In this document: positions 38,979-47,730 of the stretch, piece after piece
Numbering within the stretch: position 1 is the stretch's first letter
Layout: each line of letters begins with the position of its first letter
Origin: Oscillospiraceae bacterium
GTDB lineage: Bacteria; Bacillota; Clostridia; Oscillospirales; Ruminococcaceae
DNA: 51,433 nucleotides
Assembly: GCA_902766785.1 (NCBI GenBank)
Contig: CACXEO010000052.1
Coordinates: forward strand, 1-51,433
Reading direction: 5' to 3'
Program-made: the position numbers and the translations under genes
Notes under the pieces: model-generated
The model's input: only the letters and a program-made list of their open reading frames with translations
The model's database searches: none
Told to the model about the DNA's origin: nothing

Positions 38979-39416
38979 ATGACTTTTGAAACCCGGTCGC
39001 CTGCTGAGACTGAGGCGCTCGCTTCTGCATTTGCGAACGTCCTGAAACCCGGCGCCGTCATTGCCTACTTCGGCGGGATGGGCGCAGGAAAAACAGCCTT
39101 TACCCGAGGGCTCGCCAAAGGTTTGGGCGCAGCGGGCGAAGTTTCCAGCCCGACCTTTGCCCTAGTCCACGAATACCAGGGAGAGCCTCCGCTCATCCAT
39201 TTTGATATGTACCGTGTTTCATCGCTTGACGATTTATATACCACCGGGTATTTTGATTACCTGAACGGAAATAATATACTTGCCATTGAATGGAGCGAGA
39301 ATATTGAGGAAGCCTTGCCGGAAGATGCGGTGCACGTTACGTTTGAAGTAACCGGCGAAGAAAGCCGGCGCATCACGATAGAAGGGGGGCCGGATTTTGA
39401 ATATCCTAGCCATTGA
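38979..39416 (+). CDS. tsaE: tRNA t6A synthesis ATPase TsaE
   Basis: TsaE (145 aa) is the small ATPase that resets the TsaB-TsaD complex during t6A37 synthesis. The P-loop is FGGMGAGKTAFTRGLAKGLG, followed by VSSPTFALVHEY and FDMYRV, and the final IEWSENIEE motif. The start is ATG 38979, with GGAGG six bases before; an upstream ATG at 38967 overlaps that site. It overlaps tsaB by 20 bp. Confidence 0.96.
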   Translation: MTFETRSPAETEALASAFANVLKPGAVIAYFGGMGAGKTAFTRGLAKGLGAAGEVSSPTFALVHEYQGEPPLIHFDMYRVSSLDDLYTTGYFDYLNGNNILAIEWSENIEEALPEDAVHVTFEVTGEESRRITIEGGPDFEYPSH

Positions 39417-40098
39417 TACCTCGGCCCAGGTGGCCAGCGTCTGCGTCCTAAATGAAAACACCATTCTGTCGGAATTTAGCGTCAACGCAAAATTGACTCA
39501 CTCCCAGACAATGATGCCAATGGTTCGTTCCGCGCTGGACTGCGCCAAGATAGAGCTCGGCCAGGTCGACGCTTTCGCCGTTTCCGCGGGCCCCGGCTCT
39601 TTCACGGGCATCCGCATTGGCGTTTCAGCGGTCAAAGGCCTGGCAATGGCCTGCGGCAAGCCCTGCGCTCCGGTTTCAACGCTGGAAGGGCTCGCCTATA
39701 ACCTGCCGGAGTGCAGCGGCATCCTTTGCGCGGCAATGGACGCGCGGTGCAGCCAGGTCTATAACGCCCTGTTCCGTTGGGAGGGTGGCTGCCTGCACCG
39801 TCTCTGCAGCGACCGTGCAATTTCCATAAAGGACCTTGGGGCCGATTTAGATAAGTTTGACGAAAAAATTTTTCTAGTTGGAGACGGGGCCGATTTATGC
39901 TATAATAATTTAAAGGAAGAACTCCCGTTTTTGCAAAGCGTTCCCCCCCACCTGAAATTGCAGCGCGCGGCCAGCGCAGGCCTGGCGGCGATAAAGCGGT
40001 TAAAAGCCGGGGAAACCTGTACGGCCGCTGAGCTCATGCCGGTTTACCTGAGGCTTCCGCAGGCAGAACGGGAACTGCTGAAAAAACAAGGGAAATAG
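39397..40098 (+). CDS. tsaB: tRNA t6A synthesis protein TsaB
   Basis: TsaB (233 aa) is the non-catalytic ASKHA paralogue that pairs with TsaD. It begins NILAIDTSAQVASVCVL, with VSAGPGSFTGIRIGVSAVKG and AMDARCSQVYNALF. It lacks the HxxxH metal site of TsaD, as expected. The start lies inside tsaE, so the two are coupled. An 83-bp gap follows before rpiB. Confidence 0.96.
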   Translation: MNILAIDTSAQVASVCVLNENTILSEFSVNAKLTHSQTMMPMVRSALDCAKIELGQVDAFAVSAGPGSFTGIRIGVSAVKGLAMACGKPCAPVSTLEGLAYNLPECSGILCAAMDARCSQVYNALFRWEGGCLHRLCSDRAISIKDLGADLDKFDEKIFLVGDGADLCYNNLKEELPFLQSVPPHLKLQRAASAGLAAIKRLKAGETCTAAELMPVYLRLPQAERELLKKQGK

Positions 40099-40181
40099 TC
40101 TTCCGGGCATCTTCGGAATTCAAGCCGACCTGAAGATGGTTTAATTGTTTGACCGCTGCGGCGGCGGTGGAGTGCGAAAAC

Positions 40182-40649
40182 ATGATTGCTATTGGAAGTG
40201 ACCACGGAGGTTACGAACTCAAGGAACAAATTAAGGCTTTTTTAGATGAAAAAGACCTTGCCTATAAGGACTTCGGCACCTATTCGCTTGAGTCCTGCGA
40301 CTACGCAGATATTGCGGAGGTCGTCTGCGACGCGGTTGTGAGCGGCGAATGTGACAAAGCCCTTCTCTTCTGCGGAACGGGAATTGGAATTTCCATGGCG
40401 GCCAATAAAATAAATGGAATCCGGGCAGCTGCCTGTTCCGATTATTTTTCCGCGAAATACACTCGCCTGCATAACGATGCAAACGTTCTCTGCCTGGGCG
40501 GCAGGGTTGTAGGCGTTGGGCAGGCCTGCGAGCTGATCGACATTTTCCTCAGCACCGGTTTTGAGGGCGGACGGCACGCGGTACGGATTGGAAAAATCGC
40601 CGCGCTGGAAGAGCGTGAGCGCAGTATGAATACCATTGACAAAGACTAA
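40182..40649 (+). CDS. rpiB: Ribose-5-phosphate isomerase B
   Basis: RpiB (155 aa) interconverts ribose-5-phosphate and ribulose-5-phosphate. Family motifs are AIGSDHGGYELK, the active-site Cys segment LLFCGTGIGISMAANKI, and GIRAAACSDYFSAKYTR, then the HNDANVLCLGGR loop. The start is ATG 40182 behind GGTGGAG; a longer frame from 40149 adds a non-family N-terminus. It sits 15 bp before upp, linking ribose phosphate to uracil salvage. Confidence 0.96.
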   Translation: MIAIGSDHGGYELKEQIKAFLDEKDLAYKDFGTYSLESCDYADIAEVVCDAVVSGECDKALLFCGTGIGISMAANKINGIRAAACSDYFSAKYTRLHNDANVLCLGGRVVGVGQACELIDIFLSTGFEGGRHAVRIGKIAALEERERSMNTIDKD

Positions 40650-40664
40650 AAGGAGTGCAAAAAT

Positions 40665-41297
40665 ATGACGCCAATCATTATGCATCATCCCCTGATCCAG
40701 CACAAAATTTCCCTCCTGCGGGATAAAAACACCGGAACCAAAGAATTCCGTGAGCTGGTTTCAGAAATTGCCATGCTGATGTGCTACGAGGCTACCCGCG
40801 ACCTCCCGCTCAAGGAGATTGAAATTGAAACGCCGGTTGCGGTCGCCAAGACCAAGGTGATCTCCGGGAGCAAAATCGCAATTGTTCCGATCCTGCGCGC
40901 CGGCCTTGGCATGGTTGACGGCATGCTCAACCTCATTCCGGCGGCGAAGGTGGGCCACATCGGCCTCTACCGTACCGAGGAGGGCGGCGAGGTCAACGTA
41001 ACCGAGTATTACTGCAAGCTGCCTGAGGACATTGAGCACCGCGATACCATTGTTTTAGACCCGATGCTTGCCACCGGCCTGTCAGCAGTTGACGCCTTGA
41101 ACCAACTCAAAAAGCACGGCGCTAAAAACTTAAAGTTTATGTGTATCATTGCAGCGCCTGAGGGACTGGAAGCCCTTGAAAAAGCGCATCCTGACGTACA
41201 AATTTACTGTGGCACGCTGGATCAGCGCTTGAACGAAAATTATTACATAGTCCCGGGCCTTGGCGATGCGGGCGACCGTATTTTTGGTACTAAATAA
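40665..41297 (+). CDS. upp: Uracil phosphoribosyltransferase
   Basis: Upp (210 aa) salvages uracil to UMP with PRPP. The PRPP motif [10 protein letters not shown], the N-terminal [20 protein letters not shown], and the C-terminal uracil site [16 protein letters not shown] are typical. The start is ATG 40665 behind AAAGGAG. Last gene of the fhs operon, closed by a strong terminator. Confidence 0.98.
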   Translation: MTPIIMHHPLIQHKISLLRDKNTGTKEFRELVSEIAMLMCYEATRDLPLKEIEIETPVAVAKTKVISGSKIAIVPILRAGLGMVDGMLNLIPAAKVGHIGLYRTEEGGEVNVTEYYCKLPEDIEHRDTIVLDPMLATGLSAVDALNQLKKHGAKNLKFMCIIAAPEGLEALEKAHPDVQIYCGTLDQRLNENYYIVPGLGDAGDRIFGTK

Positions 41298-41314
41298 GGC
41301 TGTATAGCATTTAG

Positions 41315-41347
41315 TGCGGTGCAGATATTGTCTGCACCGCATTTTTT
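41315..41347 (+). terminator. Terminator after upp
   Basis: TGCGGTGCAGA (41315-41325) pairs with TCTGCACCGCA (41331-41341), 5-base loop, then T6. Confidence 0.93.
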
Positions 41348-41558
41348 ATCCTCGAAAAAACAGCTGTTTTCTGCCCAGGCAGCAAAAATACGCGTTTGCT
41401 TTTGTCTTGGCGCTCAATTCTATTGCTTATTCAGGCGTTTATCTTTGTGTTTTATGCCTCCTAAATTATGAATTTTTTATGAAAAGCCTTGTTTTCCCAT
41501 TTTTTTTATTGTTTAATAAAATTTATGGCCAATCCTGTCAGGAGAGATGAAAGAGCAG

Positions 41559-42053
41559 ATGAAACGGTTAAATCTGGTTTTAGTAGAGCCGCAAATCCCG
41601 CAGAATACCGGCAATATTGCAAGAACCTGTGCCGCAACCGGCGCTTCCTTGCATCTTGTAAAGCCGCTTGGGTTTGAAATAGACGATAAAAAGCTTAAAC
41701 GCGCCGGTCTTGACTACTGGAACCTGTTGGACATTCATTATTACGACGGCGTTGAGGATTTCTTCACTAAAAACCCCAGCGCCGCCTGCTACTTCTTTAC
41801 AACCAAGGGAACGCATATTTATTCGGATATCACGTATCCTGAAGAGGTATTTCTCGTTTTTGGGCGGGAAGACGCCGGGCTTGACGAAGGCCTTCTGCAC
41901 AGCCATCCGGACCGGTGCCTTCGGCTACCGATGATTGCCGAAGCACGGAGTCTCAACCTTTCCAATTCTGTTGCCGTAGCTGTTTTTGAGGTTCTTCGCC
42001 AATGGGGTTTCCCAACCTTGAAAACCGCTGGAAACCTGACTAAATACAGCTAG
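41559..42053 (+). CDS. trmL: tRNA (cytidine/uridine-34 2'-O)-methyltransferase TrmL
   Basis: A 164-aa SPOUT methyltransferase that 2'-O-methylates the wobble base of certain leucine tRNAs. Motifs are LVLVEPQIPQNTGNIARTCA, VFGREDAGL, and the trefoil-knot end RLPMIAEARSLNLSNSVAVA. I prefer ATG 41559, since family members begin only a few residues before the LVLVEP strand. ATG 41547 is in frame but abuts the AGGAG site. The 200 bp before it are A/T-rich with no clear promoter. Confidence 0.93.
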   Translation: MKRLNLVLVEPQIPQNTGNIARTCAATGASLHLVKPLGFEIDDKKLKRAGLDYWNLLDIHYYDGVEDFFTKNPSAACYFFTTKGTHIYSDITYPEEVFLVFGREDAGLDEGLLHSHPDRCLRLPMIAEARSLNLSNSVAVAVFEVLRQWGFPTLKTAGNLTKYS

Positions 42054-42077
42054 TAAACTGATTTTACGGAGGTCTTT

Positions 42078-42959
42078 ATGAACGAAAAAATAAAACTGCT
42101 GACTGATTCCTGCTGCGATATCCCGCAGGAAATTGCCAAGGAATACGGCATTGAAATTCTTTCTTTCCCCATCACGGTGGACGGAAAAGAATACCGTGAA
42201 CGGGTTGATTTCGGCGCCGAAGAATTTTTCACCATGCTGAGCAAGTCCATCAAGGTACCAACCCACGCCCAGCTGATACCAATCGAGTTTGAAGATCTTT
42301 ATGAAAAAGCGTATGGGGAAGGTTATACCGATCTTATTTATGTCGCAATCAATGCAAAAGGTTCCAGCACTTTTATAAATTCCAAAATTGCCATGAACAA
42401 CTTTTATGACAACCACCCGGATGCAAAAAATTCGTTTCGGTTTCATCTAATTGATTCCGGCTGTTATACCATGGGATACGGTATGGCGGTGATTGAAGCG
42501 GCGAAAAAAATCCGTCGGGGCCTTTCTGTAAAAGAAATTGTCTCAAGTATTGAGGACTGGGTAAACCATGTCCGAATCCTTTTCGTTCCCCTCACGCTGG
42601 ATTTTGCGAAAAAATCAGGCCGGATTTCCGCGGCTGCCGGATTTGTAGGCGAACTGCTTGGCCTGAAACCAATTATTACCTTTAAAGACGGTGATTCTGT
42701 TATCCTTGAAAAAGTACGGGGCGAAAAGGCAGTGGTTCCGCGCTTAATAGAAATGATGCAGGCTGATATGATTCCGGAAACGCCTTACAGCGTGGTTCAC
42801 GGAATGCAGCCGCAGCTCACAGAAGAACTGACTGCCGAGCTGGAGAAACGGTTTGGAAAGGCCGCCTACAATTATGCATTGGGCCCTGTAGTTGCAATTA
42901 ACGCCGGCCCGAACGTAGTGGGTGTAATCTACAAATCCCATGAAATTGACAGCCACTAA
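42078..42959 (+). CDS. DegV-family fatty-acid-binding protein
   Basis: A 293-aa DegV-family protein: LLTDSCCDIPQEIAKEYGI start, ISSSLSGT-type loop represented by NAKGSSTFINS, and FAKKSGRISAAAGFVGELLGLKPII. DegV (FakB-like) proteins bind a fatty acid and may present it to the FakA kinase, but no fakA is in the window, so the substrate role is open. The start is ATG 42078 behind CGGAGG, 24 bp after trmL. Confidence 0.93.
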   Translation: MNEKIKLLTDSCCDIPQEIAKEYGIEILSFPITVDGKEYRERVDFGAEEFFTMLSKSIKVPTHAQLIPIEFEDLYEKAYGEGYTDLIYVAINAKGSSTFINSKIAMNNFYDNHPDAKNSFRFHLIDSGCYTMGYGMAVIEAAKKIRRGLSVKEIVSSIEDWVNHVRILFVPLTLDFAKKSGRISAAAGFVGELLGLKPIITFKDGDSVILEKVRGEKAVVPRLIEMMQADMIPETPYSVVHGMQPQLTEELTAELEKRFGKAAYNYALGPVVAINAGPNVVGVIYKSHEIDSH

Positions 42960-42974
42960 ATTATATTGCTATCG

Positions 42975-43012
42975 AAGCTCCCTGAACTTATATCGGATTC
43001 AGGGAGCTTTTG
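42975..43012 (+). terminator. Terminator after the degV-family gene
   Basis: AAGCTCCCTGAA (42975-42986) pairs with TTCAGGGAGCTT (42998-43009), then a T-rich tail, 15 bp after the stop. Confidence 0.9.
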
Positions 43013-43167
43013 CTTTAAAACTCCTGTTTATACCTTTAAGCAATATCTTTTTTAAAATCATTTCTAATATATCGCAGCAAATTTTGTAATTTTCACAGAT
43101 TTTTGAAGCATTCCCTGCCATTTTCTGTTTTTTTTAGAAAAGACAGGGCTTTTTCATACTAAATACT

Positions 43168-43196
43168 TGAAAAAATAGCCAAAATAGGGTATGATA
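43168..43196 (+). promoter_or_regulatory. Promoter of pgk-tpiA-gpmI
   Basis: TTGAAA (43168-43173), 17 bp, TATGAT (43191-43196), about 60 bp before pgk. The rest of the gap back to the terminator (43013-43167) is A/T-rich and shows nothing further. Confidence 0.72.
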
Positions 43197-43257
43197 AATA
43201 TGATTGTTAAGCTTCTCACAAACTTAGCAAAACTAAAAGGATGAAAGGATGTATTGC

Positions 43258-44457
43258 ATGAGTTCGTTAAACAAAAAGTCGATTGAGGATATCGACGTAT
43301 CGAACAAACGCGTATTGGCCCGCTGCGATTTTAACGTTCCGCTGAAAGACGGCGTTATCACAAACGATAAGCGAATCGTAGCCGCTCTGCCCACCATTAA
43401 ATATCTGGTTGAGCACGGCGCGAAACTGATCCTCTGTTCCCATCTGGGCAGGCCGAAAGAAGGCTGGGAGCCTGAGTTTTCCCTTGCTCCGGTTGCCAAA
43501 CGGCTTTCCGAACTGCTCGGCAAAGAGGTTGTAATGGCCAAAGACGTTATCGGCGAAGACGCGAAAGCGAAAGCCGCCGCTCTGAATCCGGGCGACGTCA
43601 TGCTTCTTGAAAACGTCCGTTACCATAAAGAAGAGAAGAAAAATGACCCCGCTTTTGCAAAAGAGCTCGCCTCCCTGGCTGAAATTTACGTAAACGATGC
43701 ATTCGGCGCAGCCCACAGAGCACATGCTTCCACCGCCGGCGTTGCAGATTACCTCCCGGCCGTCTGCGGTTACCTGATGCAGAAAGAAATCGATTTCATT
43801 GGCGGGACCATTGAAAACCCGAAACGCCCGTTTGTCGCAATCCTTGGCGGCGCTAAAGTTTCCGACAAAATCGGCGTTATCGAAAACCTCATCGAAAAGG
43901 TCGATACTCTGATCATCGGCGGCGGCATGGCCTACACCTTTATGCGTGCCATCGGGAACACCACCGGTACTTCAATTTGTGAAGAGGATAAGCTCGACCT
44001 CGCCCGTGACCTGATGGCGAAGGCGCGTGCCAAAGGCGTCAGCTTCTTAATTCCGGTTGACAACATCGTCGCCCGTGAATACAATGAAAACTCTGTTTTC
44101 ATGCGGATTTATTCCGATGCGATTCCGGACGGCTGGATGGGCCTTGATATTGGGCCGACCACCCAGGAACTGTTTGCAAAAACCCTGAAGGGCGCAGGCA
44201 CCATTATTTGGAACGGGCCGATGGGCGTCTCCGAATGGGAAAACTTTGCTGCGGGCACCCGTGCGGTTGCACAGGCGATTGCCGACGAAAGTGAAAAAGG
44301 CGCTGTTTCTGTTATCGGCGGCGGCGATTCCGTTGCGGCTGTCACCAAGCTTGGTTATGCTGACAAGATGAGTCATATTTCCACAGGCGGCGGCGCTTCC
44401 CTGGAATACATGGAAGGCAAAAAACTGCCGGGTATTGAGTGCCTCATGGACAAATAA
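43258..44457 (+). CDS. pgk: Phosphoglycerate kinase
   Basis: Pgk (399 aa) makes ATP from 1,3-bisphosphoglycerate. The N-terminal substrate motif [25 protein letters not shown], and the C-terminal nucleotide segment [11 protein letters not shown] with [11 protein letters not shown] are clear. The start is ATG 43258, nine bases after AAAGGA; the ATG at 43249 sits directly on that site. First gene of the three-gene glycolytic operon. Confidence 0.98.
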   Translation: MSSLNKKSIEDIDVSNKRVLARCDFNVPLKDGVITNDKRIVAALPTIKYLVEHGAKLILCSHLGRPKEGWEPEFSLAPVAKRLSELLGKEVVMAKDVIGEDAKAKAAALNPGDVMLLENVRYHKEEKKNDPAFAKELASLAEIYVNDAFGAAHRAHASTAGVADYLPAVCGYLMQKEIDFIGGTIENPKRPFVAILGGAKVSDKIGVIENLIEKVDTLIIGGGMAYTFMRAIGNTTGTSICEEDKLDLARDLMAKARAKGVSFLIPVDNIVAREYNENSVFMRIYSDAIPDGWMGLDIGPTTQELFAKTLKGAGTIIWNGPMGVSEWENFAAGTRAVAQAIADESEKGAVSVIGGGDSVAAVTKLGYADKMSHISTGGGASLEYMEGKKLPGIECLMDK

Positions 44458-44470
44458 GAATGAACCCCTT

Positions 44471-44504
44471 AAAAGCTGCTGCCCAGCCGGGCGGCGGCTT
44501 TTAA
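44471..44504 (+). terminator. Hairpin between pgk and tpiA (partial terminator)
   Basis: A 14-bp stem with two G-U pairs (44471-44484 with 44489-44502) follows pgk by 13 bp but has only four T residues before an A run. It may reduce read-through or protect the pgk mRNA end rather than stop transcription. Confidence 0.6.
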
Positions 44505-44601
44505 AAAAATAGCGCTCACCCCCTGCCCGAGCCATACGAAACACAGCAATACCCACCTGATTATGGCAGGTAAACAAATACATTACAAGGAGTTAATTAC
44601 C

Positions 44602-45369
44602 ATGAACAAAGCATTGCGCAAGGCTGTTATTGCCGGAAACTGGAAAATGAATAAAAACAGAGCGGAAGCCAAAGCTCTGATTGAAGAAATGAAGCCGCTG
44701 GTTGCAAACGCCGGCTGTGACGTTGTGATCTGCGTTCCTTTCACCAACCTCGAAACCGCTTTGGACGCTGTTAAAGGTTCCAATATCAAAGTAGGTGCTG
44801 AAAACTGCCACTTTGAAAAATCCGGCGCTTTCACTGGCGAAATTTCCGCCGATATGCTGACCGAAATGGGCGTTGAGTATGTCATCATTGGGCACAGCGA
44901 ACGCCGCCAGTATTTTGGTGAAACCGATATCACCGTCAACAAGCGCACGCTTGCCGCATTGGAGGCCGGATTGAAAGTTATCCTTTGTGTTGGCGAGATG
45001 CTGGAAGACCGTGAACTGGGTATCACCGCCGAACTGGTTGCCATGCAGACCAAAATTGCACTCAACGGCGTCACCAAGGAAATGCTCAAAAATATCATTA
45101 TTGCCTACGAGCCGGTTTGGGCGATCGGTACTGGTAAAACTGCAACCGCAGAACAGGCAAACGAAGTAAATGCCATTATTCGTGCAACCGTCGCTTCCCT
45201 CTATGGGAAAGATGCGGCGGACGCCCTCACCGTTCAGTACGGCGGTTCTATGAACGCGAAAAATGCAGAAGAACTCCTCGCCCAGCCGGATGTGGACGGA
45301 GGCCTGATCGGCGGCGCTTCCCTGAAAGCGGAAGACTTCAGCATTATTGTGAAAGCCGCTTCCAAATAA
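44602..45369 (+). CDS. tpiA: Triosephosphate isomerase
   Basis: TpiA (255 aa) interconverts dihydroxyacetone phosphate and glyceraldehyde-3-phosphate. The substrate Lys motif IAGNWKMNK, the catalytic His motif IIGHSERRQYFGE, and catalytic Glu in AYEPVWAIGTGKTA are intact. The start is ATG 44602 behind AAGGAG; an upstream in-frame ATG at 44563 gives a non-family extension. It precedes gpmI by 22 bp. Confidence 0.98.
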   Translation: MNKALRKAVIAGNWKMNKNRAEAKALIEEMKPLVANAGCDVVICVPFTNLETALDAVKGSNIKVGAENCHFEKSGAFTGEISADMLTEMGVEYVIIGHSERRQYFGETDITVNKRTLAALEAGLKVILCVGEMLEDRELGITAELVAMQTKIALNGVTKEMLKNIIIAYEPVWAIGTGKTATAEQANEVNAIIRATVASLYGKDAADALTVQYGGSMNAKNAEELLAQPDVDGGLIGGASLKAEDFSIIVKAASK

Positions 45370-45391
45370 CTTGAATAAAGAGGGAAAAAGA

Positions 45392-46909
45392 ATGAACAAA
45401 CCACTGGCGCTACTTATATTAGACGGCTTCGGTTATAACGGCTCCGACTACGGCAATGCGGTCGCCGCTGCAAAAACCCCAAACCTGGATAAACTTTTTG
45501 CATCCTGTCCGCATACTCTAATCGGCGCATCCGGGATGGACGTTGGCCTGCCGGATGGGCAGATGGGCAACTCTGAAGTCGGCCACACCAATATTGGTGC
45601 GGGGCGAATTGTTTATCAGGAGCTCACCCGGATTACAAAGGCGATCAAAGACGGGGACTTTTTCAATAACACCGCTTTCAATGCGGCGGTTGAGAACTGT
45701 AAAAAGAACAACTCTGCCCTTCATCTGATGGGACTGATGTCAGACGGTGGTGTCCACAGCCACAACAGCCATCTTTTCGCGCTGGTCGAGCTTGCAAAAA
45801 AAGCCGGACTTGAAAAAGTATTGATCCACTGCTTTATGGATGGACGCGACGTTCCGCCGACTTCCGGCAAGGACTTTGTTGCCGAGCTTCAACAGAAGCT
45901 TGAAGATATCGGCGTGGGAAAAATTGCTACCATTATGGGGCGGTATTACGCTATGGACCGCGATAACCGCTGGGAACGTGTAGGAAAAGCCTACGCCGCC
46001 ATGGTGTATGGGGAAGGTAACAAAAACAGCTGCCCGGTGGATACGATGGAAAAATCCTACGCAGAAGACGTTACCGATGAATTTGTCGTGCCAACCGTCT
46101 GCACAGAGGGCGCTGCTATCCAGCCCAACGACAGCGTGATTTTCTTTAACTTCCGCCCCGACCGTGCCCGTGAAATCACCCGCACCTTCGTCGACCCGAA
46201 CTTTAACGGATTTGAACGCAAAAAAGGCTTCTTCCCGCTTTACTTTGTCTGCATGACCCAGTACGATGCAACTATGCCGAATGTAGACGTAGCCTTTAAG
46301 CCCCAGTCCTTAACCAATACATTTGGTGAATATATCAGCGAAAAAGGGCTGACTCAGCTTCGGATTGCTGAAACCGAAAAATACGCGCACGTCACCTTTT
46401 TCTTTAATGGCGGTGTAGAAACTTCCTTCAAAGGGGAAGACCGCGCTTTGATTCCCTCCCCGAAAGTTGCTACCTATGACCTAAAGCCGGAAATGAGCGC
46501 CTATGAAGTTTGTGATGAAGTTGTTTCCCGGATCAACTCAGGAAAATACGATGTCATCATCCTCAACTACGCAAACTGCGACATGGTTGGCCATACCGGC
46601 GTCTTTGACGCTGCTGTCGCCGCTGTGGAAGCGGTTGACGCTTGTGTTGGAAAAACGGTTGACGCGATCCTTGCTCAAGGCGGAGCGGCGCTGATTACTG
46701 CCGACCATGGCAACGCCGACCAAATGTATGAACCAGACGGCTCCCCTTTCACTGCCCACACTACTAATCCCGTGCCGCTCATTGGCGTTGGACTGGATGG
46801 AAAAGGCCTGAAAGAAGGCGGAAAACTAGCCGACCTGGCTCCGACCATGCTGGAACTCCTTGGCCTTGCAAAACCCGCCGAAATGGATGGACAGTCCCTG
46901 CTCAAGTAA
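45392..46909 (+). CDS. gpmI: Cofactor-independent phosphoglycerate mutase
   Basis: GpmI (505 aa) is the manganese enzyme converting 3- to 2-phosphoglycerate. The alkaline-phosphatase fold opens LALLILDGFGYN; the Ser nucleophile is in GQMGNSEVGHTNIGAGR; metal ligands appear in TADHGNADQM and the HTTNPVPLI motif. The start is ATG 45392 behind GAGGGA. Last gene of the glycolytic operon, then a strong terminator. Confidence 0.98.
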   Translation: MNKPLALLILDGFGYNGSDYGNAVAAAKTPNLDKLFASCPHTLIGASGMDVGLPDGQMGNSEVGHTNIGAGRIVYQELTRITKAIKDGDFFNNTAFNAAVENCKKNNSALHLMGLMSDGGVHSHNSHLFALVELAKKAGLEKVLIHCFMDGRDVPPTSGKDFVAELQQKLEDIGVGKIATIMGRYYAMDRDNRWERVGKAYAAMVYGEGNKNSCPVDTMEKSYAEDVTDEFVVPTVCTEGAAIQPNDSVIFFNFRPDRAREITRTFVDPNFNGFERKKGFFPLYFVCMTQYDATMPNVDVAFKPQSLTNTFGEYISEKGLTQLRIAETEKYAHVTFFFNGGVETSFKGEDRALIPSPKVATYDLKPEMSAYEVCDEVVSRINSGKYDVIILNYANCDMVGHTGVFDAAVAAVEAVDACVGKTVDAILAQGGAALITADHGNADQMYEPDGSPFTAHTTNPVPLIGVGLDGKGLKEGGKLADLAPTMLELLGLAKPAEMDGQSLLK

Positions 46910-46965
46910 GAACTTGCGTCATAACTGTCCAAAGGTAATTAGAAGCAGTCAAAAGGAAACAATGT

Positions 46966-47008
46966 AAAAGGCCCAAAACGGGGAAATTTCCTCATTTTGG
47001 GCCTTTTT
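46966..47008 (+). terminator. Terminator after gpmI
   Basis: AAAAGGCCCAAAA (46966-46978) pairs with TTTTGGGCCTTTT (46995-47007), followed by TT. It is the last feature that clearly belongs to the core region. Confidence 0.92.
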
Positions 47009-47360
47009 TGCTCAAATAATTCTTTTCTTTTTCATTTTCAGCTTTTTAGCTATAAAAAGTATATTTATACAACAACTCACGTATAAGGGTTTTTTACATT
47101 AAATTTGAATATTAAAAGTTGCTGCCATAATGCTAATACCACAATAAAAGAGTAATTTGCCGCCGGGGAGGGAAAGGGCATTTGAAGCGGCAGGAAAACA
47201 GGACTGTGATTGCGTGGCGTGGAGCCGCAAGCGCAGGGCTGGTTTCGTCAGCAGACAGGGCGTATATGAAAACCTCGTCCCTCGTCCAACGCCGAACTTC
47301 GGGTCATGGTGGGGCTGTTGACAACGCCCACTTGGCGGCAGAATATAATATAATAAAAAA
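47009..47360. other. Gene-free stretch at the core/accessory junction
   Basis: The first ~130 bp are A/T-rich like other gaps here. From about 47160 the sequence turns G/C-rich, without a frame that has a ribosome site. The segment GGGCTGTTGACAACGCCC (about 47310-47327) resembles sequences at the ends of some insertion elements, by memory only. I cannot assign more. Confidence 0.4.
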
Positions 47361-47565
47361 GTGGAGAGAGGGATGGGAATGCAACTGAAGCTGCGCATGG
47401 TAACGATAGAAGATTTGGTACCAGAAGGACATTTCCTGCAAAAATTGGAAGACACGCTGGACTTGTCCTTCGTCCGTGAAGAAATAGCCCATCTGTACAG
47501 CCGCAGGTATGGCCGCCCGGCAATTGACCCTGTTTGTGCTGGTAAAATATCTGCTGGTAGGATAA
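47361..47565 (+). pseudogene. Decayed start of an IS1182-family transposase
   Basis: The frame from 47361 encodes VTIEDLVPEGHFLQKLE, FVREEIAHLYSRR and YGRPAIDPV, the typical N-terminus of IS1182-type transposases. After DPV an extra base (about 47535) shifts the frame; the expected continuation VLVKYLLVG is found one base over and then hits TAA at 47563-47565. Only about 65 of the usual ~450-500 residues remain, so it is a dead remnant. Confidence 0.82.
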
Positions 47566-47640
47566 CCCACAGAGCTAAGGGTTTTCGCTCAAAGGGACAA
47601 AAATTGACCAATGGGTGAAAGCCGGTACGGGACAAGAGAA

Positions 47641-47675
47641 AACCCGATCATCGAAAAGATGGTCGGATTTTTCTT
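47641..47675 (+). terminator. Terminator facing right, no gene upstream
   Basis: CCGATCATC (47644-47652) pairs with GATGGTCGG (47658-47666, one G-U) around GAAAA, then ATTTTTCTTT. No intact plus-strand gene precedes it, so it may be left from a gene lost at the junction. Confidence 0.65.
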
Positions 47676-47688
47676 TATATACAGATGA

Positions 47689-47725
47689 AAACAGCTCCGA
47701 GGTCACAACGATCTCCGAGCTGTTT
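47689..47725 (-). terminator. Probable terminator of the accessory operon
   Basis: AAACAGCTC (47689-47697) pairs with GAGCTGTTT (47717-47725), with GAG/CTC pairs continuing inward after a mismatch. On the minus strand it follows the stop at 47731 by 5 bp. Confidence 0.7.
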
Positions 47726-47730
47726 GGCTT

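Noticed and set aside
47099..47635. 178-aa minus-strand frame across the junction
   Set aside because: No ribosome site or family; overlaps the IS1182 remnant whose protein-level similarity is on the plus strand.
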